From positions 199,050 to 263,049 of the forward strand of contig JAUJMS010000001.1 in assembly GCA_030446745.1 (NCBI GenBank): DNA of 64,000 nucleotides, read 5' to 3'. Below, piece by piece: positions 37,320-46,119 of the stretch; positions within the stretch are counted from its first letter, which is position 1, and each line of letters begins with the position of its first letter. This stretch comes from Egibacteraceae bacterium. GTDB taxonomy: Bacteria; Actinomycetota; Nitriliruptoria; Euzebyales; Egibacteraceae. Made by a program: the position numbers and the translations under genes. The notes under the pieces were generated by a model. The model did no database searches and had not been told where the DNA came from. It saw only the letters and a list, made by a program, of their open reading frames with translations.

Positions 37320-37352
37320 CGCCGCGTTCGTTCAGCGCGGTCGCACGGACCG

Positions 37353-38519
37353 CTAGCTGCCTCCGCCTCCGGCCGTTTCGCCGGCGATGTTGAGCAGGCT
37401 TCGTTCGCCGAGGCTGAACCAGTTTTGCACGCTCTCGCGGAACTTGTTCCACTCCGTGAAGATCGCCCCGAAGTCCTCGTCCTTTTGCGCAAACTCGTCG
37501 TAGATCTCGAACGATTTCTCCTCGGCGGCCTGGAGCATGTCCTGCGGGAACTCCCGCAGTTCCGTGCCTCCCTCGGTGATGCGCTGCAGCGCCGGTGGGT
37601 TGACTGCATCGTACTTGGCCATCATGGTCGCGTTGGAATGCTGCGCGGCGCTGCGGACGACTTCCTGGTACAGCGACGGCAGCATGTTCCAGTCGTCCAG
37701 GTTGAATTGGACCTCCAGCGTCGGGCCCGGCTCCCACCATCCTGGGTAGTAGTAGAACTTGGCGGCGTTCTGCAGGCCCAGCTTCTCGTCGTCGTACGGT
37801 CCGACGAATTCCGCTGCGTCGATGCCTCCGGTGTCCAGCGCTTGGAAGATCTCGCCGCCGGCGATGACCTGGACGGTGACGCCGAGGCGAGTCATCACCT
37901 CGCCGCCCAGACCCGGGATGCGCATCGTCAGACCCTGGAGGTCACGCAGGGAGTTGACCTCCCTGTTGAACCATCCCCCCATCTGCACGCCGGTGTTGCC
38001 GGCCGGGAACTGAATCATGTTGAAACGCTCGGCGTACAAGTCTTGCATCAGCTGCAGGCCGCCCGCCTCGTACAGCCACGCGTTCTGCTGCCGCGCCGTC
38101 AGACCGAACGGCAGCGCGGTGCCGAACGCCACGGCGGGTGTCAGGCCGGTGTAGTAATACGAGGCGGTGTGCCCGGCCTTGACGCCGCCGTCGCGAACCG
38201 ACGGCAGGACTTCAAGTCCGTCGACCAGCTCGCCGGCCGCGCGAGGCGTGATGCGGAACCGGTTGCCGGTCAGGGCAGCCACACGTTCGGCGAACACCGT
38301 GGCACCGCCGTAGATCGTGTCGAGACCAACGGGCCAGCTCGTCGCCATCTCCCATTCGATCTCAGGCAGCGACTCGTCACCAGCGACCACCTGGGACAGC
38401 TCGCCGCCTTCCGAGCCCTGGGCCTGGTCTTCGCTTCTCACCGCGCTGCCCGTGCACGCGGTCAAGCCCGCCGCGGCGACTCCATACGCGCCGAAGCGCA
38501 ACAAGTCACGTCTGTCCAT
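37353..38519 (-). CDS. dctP: TRAP solute-binding lipoprotein, lactate/2-oxoacid (TakP-like) type
   Basis: 388 residues. [22 protein letters not shown] is a twin-arginine signal ending in a lipobox (Cys22), so the protein is folded before export and lipid-anchored. The mature chain resembles TakP and Thermus TTHA0766 2-oxoacid or lactate binding proteins: [47 protein letters not shown] (ligand-site Gln), [12 protein letters not shown] (Arg), [15 protein letters not shown] (Glu), [14 protein letters not shown] 38519 has AAGGGG eight bases upstream; an ATG at 38546 is possible but would distort the signal. Together with the dehydrogenase, this predicts uptake of a 2-hydroxy or 2-oxo acid. Confidence 0.88.
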   Translation of the reverse strand: MDRRDLLRFGAYGVAAAGLTACTGSAVRSEDQAQGSEGGELSQVVAGDESLPEIEWEMATSWPVGLDTIYGGATVFAERVAALTGNRFRITPRAAGELVDGLEVLPSVRDGGVKAGHTASYYYTGLTPAVAFGTALPFGLTARQQNAWLYEAGGLQLMQDLYAERFNMIQFPAGNTGVQMGGWFNREVNSLRDLQGLTMRIPGLGGEVMTRLGVTVQVIAGGEIFQALDTGGIDAAEFVGPYDDEKLGLQNAAKFYYYPGWWEPGPTLEVQFNLDDWNMLPSLYQEVVRSAAQHSNATMMAKYDAVNPPALQRITEGGTELREFPQDMLQAAEEKSFEIYDEFAQKDEDFGAIFTEWNKFRESVQNWFSLGERSLLNIAGETAGGGGS

Positions 38520-38662
38520 TCCATTCCCCTTCGGTGCGAGCGACATGTGGACGCCCCCGGATACGTCGACCGAGGCCGGCAGGACGCACCGAGGCTGCCG
38601 TTTGGAAGGCGAACCGCGGCGCGCGTAGAGCCTACGCGGGAGCGCGCCGATGTGGAGGCCGT
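38520..38662. promoter_or_regulatory. Gap upstream of dctP, probable promoter region
   Basis: 143 bases between the dctP start and the MFS gene stop, both genes on the minus strand. It is GC-poor relative to the window and presumably contains the dctP promoter. No convincing -10/-35 pair or palindrome is visible. Confidence 0.3.
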
Positions 38663-39877
38663 TTACGGCGAAACGCTCCGCCGGCCGGAAACATGCCGCC
38701 ACAACGCCATTTCGGCCGACGCGACCATGAAGATGAGTGCCGTGACTATCCAGGCGATCTGGTAGCTGCCGGTCAGATCAACGATGAGGCCGAAGGCGAT
38801 CGGGCTCGGTACGAAGCCCACGTAGAACCCGAGCACGACCGGGCCGGACGCCCGCCCCGCGTCGGCCGCCTGCGCTTCCGTCACGATGGCGAGCATCCCG
38901 ACGGAGTTCCATGTCACCGCGGTCGCACCGAAGATCAGCGCGGCCGGCCAGAGCAGCGCGGGCCCGGAGTACGTGGATACGACGATGAGCGCAATCGAGA
39001 CGATCGCGCCGGCGGCCATGAGCAGCAGCGGGGTGATGTAGCCCGTGCCACGTTCCGCCAACGCGCCCCAGACGACGCGCGACACGATCCCCACGAAGCC
39101 GATCAGGGCAACCACTGCACCCGCGAACCGCACCGAGACCCCGAGCTCCTCGACGGCGTACAGCGGCAGGTAGGCGTTCACCCCGGCCACCCCCGCGCCC
39201 ATGAGGAATCCGTACAGCGTCAACCATGCCACCGACGGCGGCAGCGGTCGCCGCCCTCGCCGGGCGATCCGGGGCCCAGCTTCGGCGTCGTGGGGGACCG
39301 TTCGCACAGAGGCGGCAATCCCTGCGAGCGGGATCGCGACGCTGGCGGCGAGCGCCCTGCGCCATCCCCACGCCGCCGCCGCCGGCGCGAGCAGCGCCCC
39401 AGTGAGAAACGCGCCGATCTGTACACCCGCCTGCTTGACGCCCATCGTCACGCCGCGACCACCCTCGGGCAGGTGGACCGCGACGAGCTTGTTGGTGACG
39501 GGGTTGCCGACCGCAAGCGCCAGGCCCGCAAGCGCCGTCATCGCCAGCAGGAGCACGAATGTCTGTGCCGCCGCTGCGCCTGCGACGCCGAGGGCAAGAA
39601 CGATGAACGATGCGACCAGCACCCGCCGGCCACCCAGCCGGTCCACGAGCCCGCCCGCCGCCGGCGACAGGAGGCCCCCGACGCCGAAGAACAACGTGGT
39701 CAGCAGGCCCAGCTGCGACTTGGACAGCGTGAAGTCCTGGACGAGGTAGGGACCCAGGACCCCGAAGGCATAGCCGGGAAACGTGCCGACTCCCATCGCC
39801 AGCGACAACGTGGCCGCGAAGGAGGCGCGCCAGCGCAACCTCCGTGAAACGGGCGCTTGGATGTCGGCAGGGGTCAT
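38663..39877 (-). CDS. MFS transporter
   Basis: 404 residues, about 12 hydrophobic segments. The loop between helices 2 and 3 has [13 protein letters not shown], the MFS motif A variant, and [28 protein letters not shown] opens the first helices. The second half includes [22 protein letters not shown]. The substrate is unknown; position beside the 2-hydroxyacid dehydrogenase and TRAP genes suggests a carboxylate. GGAG nine bases before ATG 39877 fixes the start. It is divergent from the dehydrogenase with a 205-base gap containing a palindrome. Confidence 0.85.
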   Translation of the reverse strand: MTPADIQAPVSRRLRWRASFAATLSLAMGVGTFPGYAFGVLGPYLVQDFTLSKSQLGLLTTLFFGVGGLLSPAAGGLVDRLGGRRVLVASFIVLALGVAGAAAAQTFVLLLAMTALAGLALAVGNPVTNKLVAVHLPEGGRGVTMGVKQAGVQIGAFLTGALLAPAAAAWGWRRALAASVAIPLAGIAASVRTVPHDAEAGPRIARRGRRPLPPSVAWLTLYGFLMGAGVAGVNAYLPLYAVEELGVSVRFAGAVVALIGFVGIVSRVVWGALAERGTGYITPLLLMAAGAIVSIALIVVSTYSGPALLWPAALIFGATAVTWNSVGMLAIVTEAQAADAGRASGPVVLGFYVGFVPSPIAFGLIVDLTGSYQIAWIVTALIFMVASAEMALWRHVSGRRSVSP

Positions 39878-40001
39878 GACGTCAGTCTCCCATGGCGAGA
39901 TACACGGGCGACGTGACTGCGGCGTGAAGATCGTCGCACGGTGTCTACGTGCGCTGGAGCGCACGAGCGAGCCGGTGATCCGCCTGCTGTGGCCGGCATA
40001 C

Positions 40002-40011
40002 CTACCGGTAG
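40002..40011. promoter_or_regulatory. Palindromic operator candidate CTACCGGTAG
   Basis: A perfect 10-bp palindrome in the gap between the divergent MFS gene and the FAD-linked dehydrogenase, inside the less GC-rich ATACCTACCGGTAGACC context. GntR/FadR or similar regulators of lactate or glycolate genes bind palindromes of this size, but no regulator gene is present in the island. Confidence 0.35.
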
Positions 40012-40082
40012 ACCACCATGTCACGTCCGCCCCGCCAGGCTCCGCAGCTGCGTACAGTGACTCGACAGTGGACGGAGCAGCC

Positions 40083-41525
40083 ATGTCGCACACAGCAGCA
40101 CAACGCCGCACCAGAGTCGACACGTCGTGCGTCGAGGCGGCGGTCAGCCAGCTGCGCGCAACGCTCGCCGACAAGGTCACGATGACGAAAGCGGAGCTCG
40201 ACGGCCACGGCCGTGACGAGAGCTGGCACGATCCCGCCCCTCCGGACGCCGTCGTGTACGCCGAGTCAACGGAGGACGTCGTCGCCGTGGTCCAAGCGTG
40301 CGCTGCGCACCGGGTGCCGCTTGTCCCGTTTGGCGCCGGGACGTCGCTGGAGGGTCATGTCGCCGCGCTGCATGGCGGCATCACGCTCGACATGACGCGC
40401 ATGAACCGCGTGCTGCGCATCAACGCAGAAGACCTCGACTGCACCGTCGAGGCGGGGATCACCCGCAAGGCACTTGACGAGCAGCTGCGGCGACATGGTG
40501 TCTTCTTTCCGATCGACCCTGGAGCCGACGCCACGATCGGCGGGATGACCGCGACTCGAGCTTCGGGCACGAACGCCGTGCGCTACGGGACCATGCGCGA
40601 CAACGTCCTGGCGCTTACCGCCGTCCTGCCCGACGGAACGGTCGTTCGCACCGGCACCCGGGCGCGCAAGTCGTCAGCTGGCTACGACCTGACCAGGCTG
40701 CTGGTGGGGTCGGAAGGCACGCTCGCCGTCGTGACCGAGGTGACGCTGAGGCTGTATGGGGTACCCGAAGTCATCGGGGCGGCGGTGTGTCCCTTCGAGT
40801 CGCTCGGCGGCGCCGTCGACACGGTCATAGAAACGGTTCAGCTAGGGGTTCAAGTCGCGCGGATCGAGCTGCTCGACGAGCGCCAGATCATGGCGTCGAA
40901 TGCCTTCAGCGACCTTGGTCTGGAGGAGGCCCCGACGCTGTTTCTCGAGTTCCACGGATCCCGCCAGACCGTGCAGGAGCAGGCGCGCATCGTCGGCGAG
41001 ATTGCGGAGACCCATGGGCAGCGCGGGTGGACCTTCACGACGCGGACCGACGAACGGAACCGTCTGTGGAGGGCGCGCCACGACGCCTACTACGCCGACC
41101 TCGCGCTGCGGCCGGGAGCGAAGGGGATCCCCACGGACGCGTGCGTGCCGATCTCACAGTTGGCGCGCGTGGTCGCCGAGACGCGCCGTGACATCGAGGA
41201 CGCGCACGTGCTCGCGCCGATCGTCGGCCACGTCGGGGACGGCAACTTCCACGTGATCTTCCTGGTGGATCCCGACGATCCTGTAGAGTTGGCGACAGCT
41301 CAGGAGCTCAACCGCCGGCTGGTGCGACGTGCGCAGGCGGCCGGCGGCACGTGCACCGGGGAGCACGGAATCGGCTACGGCAAGCTCGAGTTCATGCGGG
41401 AAGAGCACGGCGACGGCGTCGAGGTGATGAAGACCATCAAGCGCGCGATCGACCCGTTGAACATCATGAATCCGGGAAAGGTCGTCGCCGCTGCAGACAC
41501 ACGGGGCGCGGGCGACGCCGGGTAG
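40083..41525 (+). CDS. FAD-linked oxidase, D-lactate/2-hydroxyacid dehydrogenase type
   Basis: 480 residues of the VAO/GlcD family. PLVPFGAGTSLEGH, TVEAGITRKALDEQL and GGMTATRASGTNAVRYGTM form the PP-loop FAD domain; TGTRARKSSAGYDLTRLLVGSEGTLAVVTE follows. The C-terminal half has GHVGDGNFHVIF with metal-site His residues, GEHGIGYGKLEFM and DPLNIMNPGK, typical of cytochrome-linked D-lactate dehydrogenase (LDHD). It likely oxidises imported D-2-hydroxyacid to the oxoacid, feeding electrons to the respiratory chain. ATG 40083 has GGAG five bases upstream. With TRAP and MFS genes it forms a catabolic module. Confidence 0.88.
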   Translation: MSHTAAQRRTRVDTSCVEAAVSQLRATLADKVTMTKAELDGHGRDESWHDPAPPDAVVYAESTEDVVAVVQACAAHRVPLVPFGAGTSLEGHVAALHGGITLDMTRMNRVLRINAEDLDCTVEAGITRKALDEQLRRHGVFFPIDPGADATIGGMTATRASGTNAVRYGTMRDNVLALTAVLPDGTVVRTGTRARKSSAGYDLTRLLVGSEGTLAVVTEVTLRLYGVPEVIGAAVCPFESLGGAVDTVIETVQLGVQVARIELLDERQIMASNAFSDLGLEEAPTLFLEFHGSRQTVQEQARIVGEIAETHGQRGWTFTTRTDERNRLWRARHDAYYADLALRPGAKGIPTDACVPISQLARVVAETRRDIEDAHVLAPIVGHVGDGNFHVIFLVDPDDPVELATAQELNRRLVRRAQAAGGTCTGEHGIGYGKLEFMREEHGDGVEVMKTIKRAIDPLNIMNPGKVVAAADTRGAGDAG

Positions 41526-41910
41526 TCAGCCACAGCCGGAGCAACGACGCGCAGACGAGATGTCAGCATGTCAGACGCCACTGCTCTGGAGCCTCTGACA
41601 ACGCAGGAACCGCGAAACGACGGGCTTCACGGCTCCCGGCCGCGCTCAGGCGAATGGTGCCCGCGGCCGGCGTCGAACCTCCGAGAGCCCGCCCCGCCGG
41701 TGCGTTCCGTTCCGCTGAGTGCCGTCCTGTCGGCCGCGGCGTCGACCGGCATGATCAACCCGCTGCCAGCCTCAGGAAGCGATCACCACGCTTGGTGGCG
41801 TAGAGCCCCTATGGCGTTCTCTGGTGGCCTGAACGTGGCCCGGTTCCGCGACCAAACGTCTCCATCGGGATCCAATGACGCCAAAGGCGGCGCTGACCAG
41901 CATAGATATA
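41526..41910. other. Gene-free junction between dehydrogenase and tRNA-Gly
   Basis: About 385 bases without a credible gene. The frames that open here have atypical residues and no ribosome site. The stretch contains a short tRNA 3'-end-like segment (listed separately) and an AT-rich CATAGATATATGG just before the tRNA. It is the right edge of the island and the tRNA-Gly 3' end faces it. Confidence 0.5.
41655..41682 (-). repeat. tRNA 3'-end-like fragment
   Basis: Read leftward, a T-loop-like GTTCGACG is followed by CCGGC, CGCGGGC, A and CCA, matching the layout of a tRNA T-arm 3' side, acceptor 3' strand, discriminator and CCA. The T-stem 5' side pairs poorly and no D-arm, anticodon arm or 5' acceptor strand lies upstream. 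It may be a relic of tRNA-targeted integration or a coincidence. Confidence 0.35.
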
Positions 41911-41985
41911 TGGAGCGGACGACGGGATTCGAACCCGCGACCCCCACCTTGGCAAGGTGGTGCTCTACCACTGAGCCACGTCCGC
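41911..41985 (-). tRNA. tRNA-Gly (anticodon GCC), CCA encoded
   Basis: Read leftward: acceptor GCGGACG pairs with CGTCCGC, D-arm GGCTCAGTGGTAGAGC, anticodon stem CCACC/GGTGG with loop TTGCCAA, and T-arm GCGGGTTCGAATCCCGT. Discriminator T then CCA at 41914-41911. Its 3' end points toward the island, the side where tRNA-targeting integrases insert. Confidence 0.96.
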
Positions 41986-42029
41986 GTGCGGCCGCCATCC
42001 TGCCGCAGGCCCCTGGCTGCCGCAACCGG

Positions 42030-42989
42030 TCACCTCCCCGACGAGCCGAAGCCGCCGGCGCCCCGTCGGGTGTCGTCCAGGGCGTCGACCTCGACGACGC
42101 GGACGGTCTCGACGCGTTGGATGAGCAGCTGGGCGACGCGGTCGCCCCGCGTCAACGTCACCGTCTCCCGTCGATCGTGGTTGACCAGCACGACGCTGAT
42201 CTCGCCGCGGTAGCCGGCGTCGATGGTGCCCGGCGCGTTGACCAGGCCGACGCCGTGGCGTGCGGCCAACCCGGAGCGCGGGTGCACCAGGCCGACACAG
42301 CCGGGGGGCAGCGCCACGGCGACGCCCGTCGACACGATCGCACGCTCCCCCGGGCGCAGCGTCACGTCGACGCGGGCATACAGGTCAAGGCCCGCGTCGT
42401 CGGCGTGGGCGTACGCCGGCAGCGGGAGCTCCGGGTCCAGCCGGCGGACCCCTAGCGTCGGGCCCGGCGCACCCAAGACCCGCAGCGGCTTGGCGAGCAC
42501 CAGCTCGTCGCGGAAGTCACCGTCGCCCAGATGGATCCGCCCCGGCAGCGACGCTTGGATCGCGTACCCGCGGTCCAGGTAGTAGCGTTCCCGCCCCGTC
42601 CCGCCGCGCACGCTGAGCACCACGTGGTCAAGACCACGGTCGCGCGCCGCCGCCTCGAGCGCCGCGAGCAGCGCCGCGCCGATACCGCGCCCGCGAACGG
42701 CGGGGTGGCGCTGCAGGCGCCGGACGGTCGCCCAGTGACCGTGGATCCGCAGCGGGTTCGTCGCGAGGAAGCCGGAGCCGACGACCCGTCCGTCGTCGAA
42801 GGCGACGGCGAGGTCGTCGAGGCCGTCGCGAACGCGCGCCAACGCCGCGTCGGCGATGGGGCGGACATCCGTGGCGTGGACCGGCGGCACGAACCCCACG
42901 GCGCCCCCCGCGTTGGCGACGGCGACCCACACGTCGACCAGCGCGTCGACGAGCGTCTCATCGAGCGCGGGGTTGCGCTGAATCTCCAT
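42030..42989 (-). CDS. dut: GNAT acetyltransferase-dUTPase fusion protein
   Basis: 319 residues. Residues ~1-165 are a GNAT acyltransferase: [20 protein letters not shown] holds the acetyl-CoA R/Q-x-x-G-x-G/A loop, then VVLSVRGG and YYLDRGYAI. Residues ~178-319 are a complete trimeric dUTPase with all five motifs: [47 protein letters not shown] and GGFGSSG. The frame is unbroken through the join ([20 protein letters not shown]), and no ATG, GTG or TTG sits where a free dUTPase should start, so this is a true fusion in this sequence. The dUTPase part should turn dUTP into dUMP; the acetyltransferase substrate is unknown. Start ATG 42989. Confidence 0.87.
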   Translation of the reverse strand: MEIQRNPALDETLVDALVDVWVAVANAGGAVGFVPPVHATDVRPIADAALARVRDGLDDLAVAFDDGRVVGSGFLATNPLRIHGHWATVRRLQRHPAVRGRGIGAALLAALEAAARDRGLDHVVLSVRGGTGRERYYLDRGYAIQASLPGRIHLGDGDFRDELVLAKPLRVLGAPGPTLGVRRLDPELPLPAYAHADDAGLDLYARVDVTLRPGERAIVSTGVAVALPPGCVGLVHPRSGLAARHGVGLVNAPGTIDAGYRGEISVVLVNHDRRETVTLTRGDRVAQLLIQRVETVRVVEVDALDDTRRGAGGFGSSGR

Positions 42990-43061
42990 GGCGGCGGCGG
43001 TGGTTTCTCGGCAGGCGGGCGGGGCAGCACTGTAGCCACCACCGCTCCCGGAAGGACGTGC

Positions 43062-43625
43062 ATGCAACCGCTGACCCACCAGATGTGGGAGAAGCACTTC
43101 GTCGCGCTGCGCCCGCACGTGCAACAGGCCTGGCCCGGGCTCGACAGCTGGCAGCTCGAGCGCATCAACGGCGACTGGGACGCGCTGGTCGAGATGATCC
43201 AGCGCACCACGGGCATGTCGGCGGATCTCGCCCAGCAGCAGCTGCGCAAGCTCGACGTCGAGGAGCTCGGCATCGGCACCGGCGGCGACGGCGACCGCGA
43301 CGACGAGGGGCAGGCCAGCCTGCGCCAGCTGCGTCTCGGCGCGGGCTTCTCGGAGGCGGAGCGCGACCGCATCGTCGAGCGACTGAGCAAGCTCGACCGG
43401 CGGCTCGCCCGCTTCCCGGCGGACGGCACCGAGCTGGTGCTGTCGGTCAAGGAGCGGGACAGCAGCGGACAGAGCGTGCGCCTGGAGTGCCGCGTGCCGG
43501 GCTTCAGCCCGTTCGTGGCGACGTCGACCGAGCCCGACCTGCGCGCCGCGCTCATGGACGTGCGCGAGGACCTGTGGCGCCAGATCGACGACGCGGTCAC
43601 CAAGCGCACGGAAGGAGCCCGCTAG
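43062..43625 (+). CDS. Ribosome-hibernation-factor-like protein with CsbD-like N-terminus
   Basis: 187 residues. Residues ~1-65 ([40 protein letters not shown]) have the helical hairpin look of CsbD-like stress proteins. Residues ~95-185 resemble the S30AE/HPF fold: [40 protein letters not shown], then [22 protein letters not shown] proteins block idle ribosomes; this pairing is unusual, and the HPF match is moderate. GGAAGGA six bases before ATG 43062 sets the start. Its stop overlaps the GTG of the next gene. Confidence 0.65.
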   Translation: MQPLTHQMWEKHFVALRPHVQQAWPGLDSWQLERINGDWDALVEMIQRTTGMSADLAQQQLRKLDVEELGIGTGGDGDRDDEGQASLRQLRLGAGFSEAERDRIVERLSKLDRRLARFPADGTELVLSVKERDSSGQSVRLECRVPGFSPFVATSTEPDLRAALMDVREDLWRQIDDAVTKRTEGAR

Positions 43626-44023
43626 TGGGCGCGCGACTGAAGTACGCCAAGGTCGTCGACCGCGACCTGTTCCTGCGTACGGGGGGCACCGTCACCCCCG
43701 GCCTGGACAACCGCGTCGAGCTGCTCGGCGAGGCGCCGGCGAAGGCGGCCGGCTTCGCGGTGCGCCGGGCCTGGTACGACGTCGACGGGGCGTTCACCGA
43801 GACGTGGCGGATCCTCGACCCGCACGGGCGCACGGTCCACGATGGGCTCACCCGCGAGGTCGTGGGTGGCAACGACGACCTCGTCGACGAGATCGACGAC
43901 CAGCTGTTCGAGTACGCCGACTCGGGCTACCAGCTGGTCCTCGAGGTCGACGGGCGCGAGGTCGCCCGCGCCGACTTCGACGTCGTCGAGCCGACCGACG
44001 CCGAGGAGCCGGCGCTGTCCTGA
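43625..44023 (+). CDS. Hypothetical protein, 132 aa
   Basis: Soluble, beta-rich and acidic at the C-terminus. It begins [20 protein letters not shown] and contains [20 protein letters not shown] and [21 protein letters not shown]. No motif recognised. GTG 43625 overlaps the stop of the HPF-like gene (TAGTG), so the two are translated together and probably act together, perhaps in stress. Confidence 0.65.
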   Translation: MGARLKYAKVVDRDLFLRTGGTVTPGLDNRVELLGEAPAKAAGFAVRRAWYDVDGAFTETWRILDPHGRTVHDGLTREVVGGNDDLVDEIDDQLFEYADSGYQLVLEVDGREVARADFDVVEPTDAEEPALS

Positions 44024-44099
44024 ATCCGGTACGGCGCCCCGGTCGCAAGCCCGGAGCCGCCGGACGTGGGTCCCGGCCGCGGCGCCGTAGTTTGGGGGC

Positions 44100-44978
44100 A
44101 TGGCGCGCACGCCTCGACCGAGCGAGGTCTACCGGCTGGCAGGGTCGCGGGCGGACGCGCCGCTCGACCCGGAACCGCCGCCCCGGCGCCGGGCGCCGCT
44201 GTGGCTCGTGGTCGCCGGCATGCTCGGCGTCGCGCTCATCGCTGCCGGCGTGACGCGCGGGACGGCGACCACCGATTCGACCGTTGCGCCCGTCGTCGAC
44301 GTCGTCAGCGAGGACCAGGCGATTGCGGCGCTCGCGCTGTACGGGGCGGAGGCCAAGGCCGTCGCGGCGCTGCGCGACCGGGCCGATGTCTACGCCGGCG
44401 GGGGGCCGGCCGAGGCGAGCCTCGTGGCGGCGCAGGGCAGCCAGGCGGTGGCCACCGCGCTGCAGGCGGCGCGGGCCCTTCCCAACCCCGACCCGCTCGC
44501 GGCGCGCTACTACAACGACGGCGGCCACGCGGTGGTCGTCGAGCAGCTCGACGCCGCCCGGGGCGACGCTGACCTGATCCAGCTGCTGTCGGCGGCGCAC
44601 GACAGCGTCTACGCCGGCACCGGAGCGATTCCGCTGCCGCAGGCGGAACAGCAACTCGTGGGCCTGTTCGCGGGCGTGCGGCGGTCGCGGCCGTACGCCG
44701 CGTGGGCGCAGGCGCTGCTCGGCCAGCTCGACGGCGGCGAGCGCACGCGCGAGGCCGCTGCGGCCCGGGCGTCGGTCAAGGCGCTGTGGGAAGCGAAGGT
44801 CGACCAGCTGCAACCCGCGGCGCTCGACGCGCTGCGCGTGTACGTCGGCGGTCTGCCGCCGAGCACCGTCTCCGCGCTTCGCGGCCACCCCGTCGCGGGG
44901 CCGGCGTTGGTCGACCTCGAGCGCCGGGGCCGCGACGTCAGCGCGGGCGCGGCCACCCCGGCGCGACAATCGCCGTGA
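44100..44978 (+). CDS. Single-pass membrane protein of unknown function, 292 aa
   Basis: A ~30-residue cytoplasmic start rich in Arg and Pro, one helix (LWLVVAGMLGVALIAAGVT, about residues 34-53), then a ~235-residue extracytoplasmic, Ala-rich helical region. No known domain recognised. It directly precedes the cytochrome oxidase operon by 65 bases on the same strand; an oxidase-assembly or unrelated envelope role is possible but unsupported. Confidence 0.7.
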   Translation: MARTPRPSEVYRLAGSRADAPLDPEPPPRRRAPLWLVVAGMLGVALIAAGVTRGTATTDSTVAPVVDVVSEDQAIAALALYGAEAKAVAALRDRADVYAGGGPAEASLVAAQGSQAVATALQAARALPNPDPLAARYYNDGGHAVVVEQLDAARGDADLIQLLSAAHDSVYAGTGAIPLPQAEQQLVGLFAGVRRSRPYAAWAQALLGQLDGGERTREAAAARASVKALWEAKVDQLQPAALDALRVYVGGLPPSTVSALRGHPVAGPALVDLERRGRDVSAGAATPARQSP

Positions 44979-45043
44979 TTGGGCACGCGCGAACGGCCGT
45001 GCGAGACTGGCCCGGTCGACGCCGGCACGCACATGGAGGATGT

Positions 45044-46108
45044 ATGAGGCTGCGACGCCCCGGTGCCGGGTGGCGCCGCTGGGCACTCGTCGTGACGGCG
45101 GCGCTCGTGCTCGCCGGCTGCGCAACGGGGGAACTTCCGCAGAACACGCTCGCACCCGAGGGGCGCATCGCCCGCGTCGAGGACAACCTGTGGAACCTGG
45201 TGTTCCCGATCGCCGTGGCGGTGTTCTTCCTGGTTCAGGGGCTGCTGCTCTACGCGCTGCTGCGCTACCGCGCGCGCCCCGACGACGACCCGTCGGTGCT
45301 GCCGCGACAGGTGGCGGGCAACACGCGCCTCGAGGTTCTGTGGACGCTGATCCCGGCGTTGATCCTCGCCGCCATCGCCGTGCCGACCGTCAAGACGATC
45401 TTCGACCTGTCCCAGAAGCCCGCCAGCCCGCTCGAGGTCCGCGTCATCGGCAAGCAGTACTGGTGGGAGTTCGAGTACAGCGACGAGGCCGGCAACATCG
45501 TGACGGCCAACGAGCTGTACATCCCCACCGGGCGCCCGGTGTTTTTGACGCTGGAGGCGACCGGGCAGGTCACCGACGACCCCAGCAGCATCGGCGTCAT
45601 CCACAGCTTCTGGGTCCCCAAGCTCGCCGGCAAGCAGGACCTCATCCCCGGCCACCAGCGGACGATGACGATCGAGGCCGAGAAGCCCGGCAGCTACAGC
45701 GGGCAGTGCGCCGAGTTCTGCGGCCTGTCCCACGCCAACATGCGCTTCGCGGTCGTCGCGTTGGAGCCCGCCGAGTTCGACGCCTGGGTCGAGGAGCACG
45801 CCTCGCCGCAGCCGCCACCGCAAGACGAGCTGGCGGCGCGGGGCGCGGAGCTGTTCACCAGCCGGACGTGCATCGCCTGCCACGCGATCAACGGCTACGA
45901 GGGCGCCGAGGCCCGCGTCGGCCCGAACCTGACGTACTTCGCCGATCGCGCCAAGTTCGCCGGCTACATCCTGGAGACCACCCCTGAGAACGTGGCCGCC
46001 TGGTTGGAGGACCCCCAGGCGCTCAAACCGGGGGCGCAGATGCCGGACCTGCAACTGAGCGACGAGGACATCGAAGCCCTCGTGGCGTACCTGCAGACCC
46101 TGAAGTAG
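45044..46108 (+). CDS. ctaC: Cytochrome c oxidase subunit II fused to cytochrome c (caa3 type)
   Basis: 354 residues. A lipoprotein-type signal (RRWALVVTAALVLAGC) and two further helices lead to the CuA domain: QYWWEFEYSDEAGN, IHSFWVPKLAGKQDLIPGH and GQCAEFCGLSHANMRF supply the Cys, His, Glu and Met CuA ligands. The C-terminal ~90 residues are a cytochrome c with CIACH heme binding and the distal Met in QMPDLQLSDEDIEALVAYL. This caa3 arrangement takes electrons without a separate soluble cytochrome c. ATG 45044 has GGAGGA just upstream; an ATG at 45033 stops within five codons. Confidence 0.95.
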   Translation: MRLRRPGAGWRRWALVVTAALVLAGCATGELPQNTLAPEGRIARVEDNLWNLVFPIAVAVFFLVQGLLLYALLRYRARPDDDPSVLPRQVAGNTRLEVLWTLIPALILAAIAVPTVKTIFDLSQKPASPLEVRVIGKQYWWEFEYSDEAGNIVTANELYIPTGRPVFLTLEATGQVTDDPSSIGVIHSFWVPKLAGKQDLIPGHQRTMTIEAEKPGSYSGQCAEFCGLSHANMRFAVVALEPAEFDAWVEEHASPQPPPQDELAARGAELFTSRTCIACHAINGYEGAEARVGPNLTYFADRAKFAGYILETTPENVAAWLEDPQALKPGAQMPDLQLSDEDIEALVAYLQTLK

Positions 46109-46119
46109 GGAGCGCTGCC

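Noticed and set aside
33560..41985. Prophage or integrative element with its own integrase
   Set aside because: No integrase, recombinase, phage or conjugation gene is visible between the IS remnant and tRNA-Gly.
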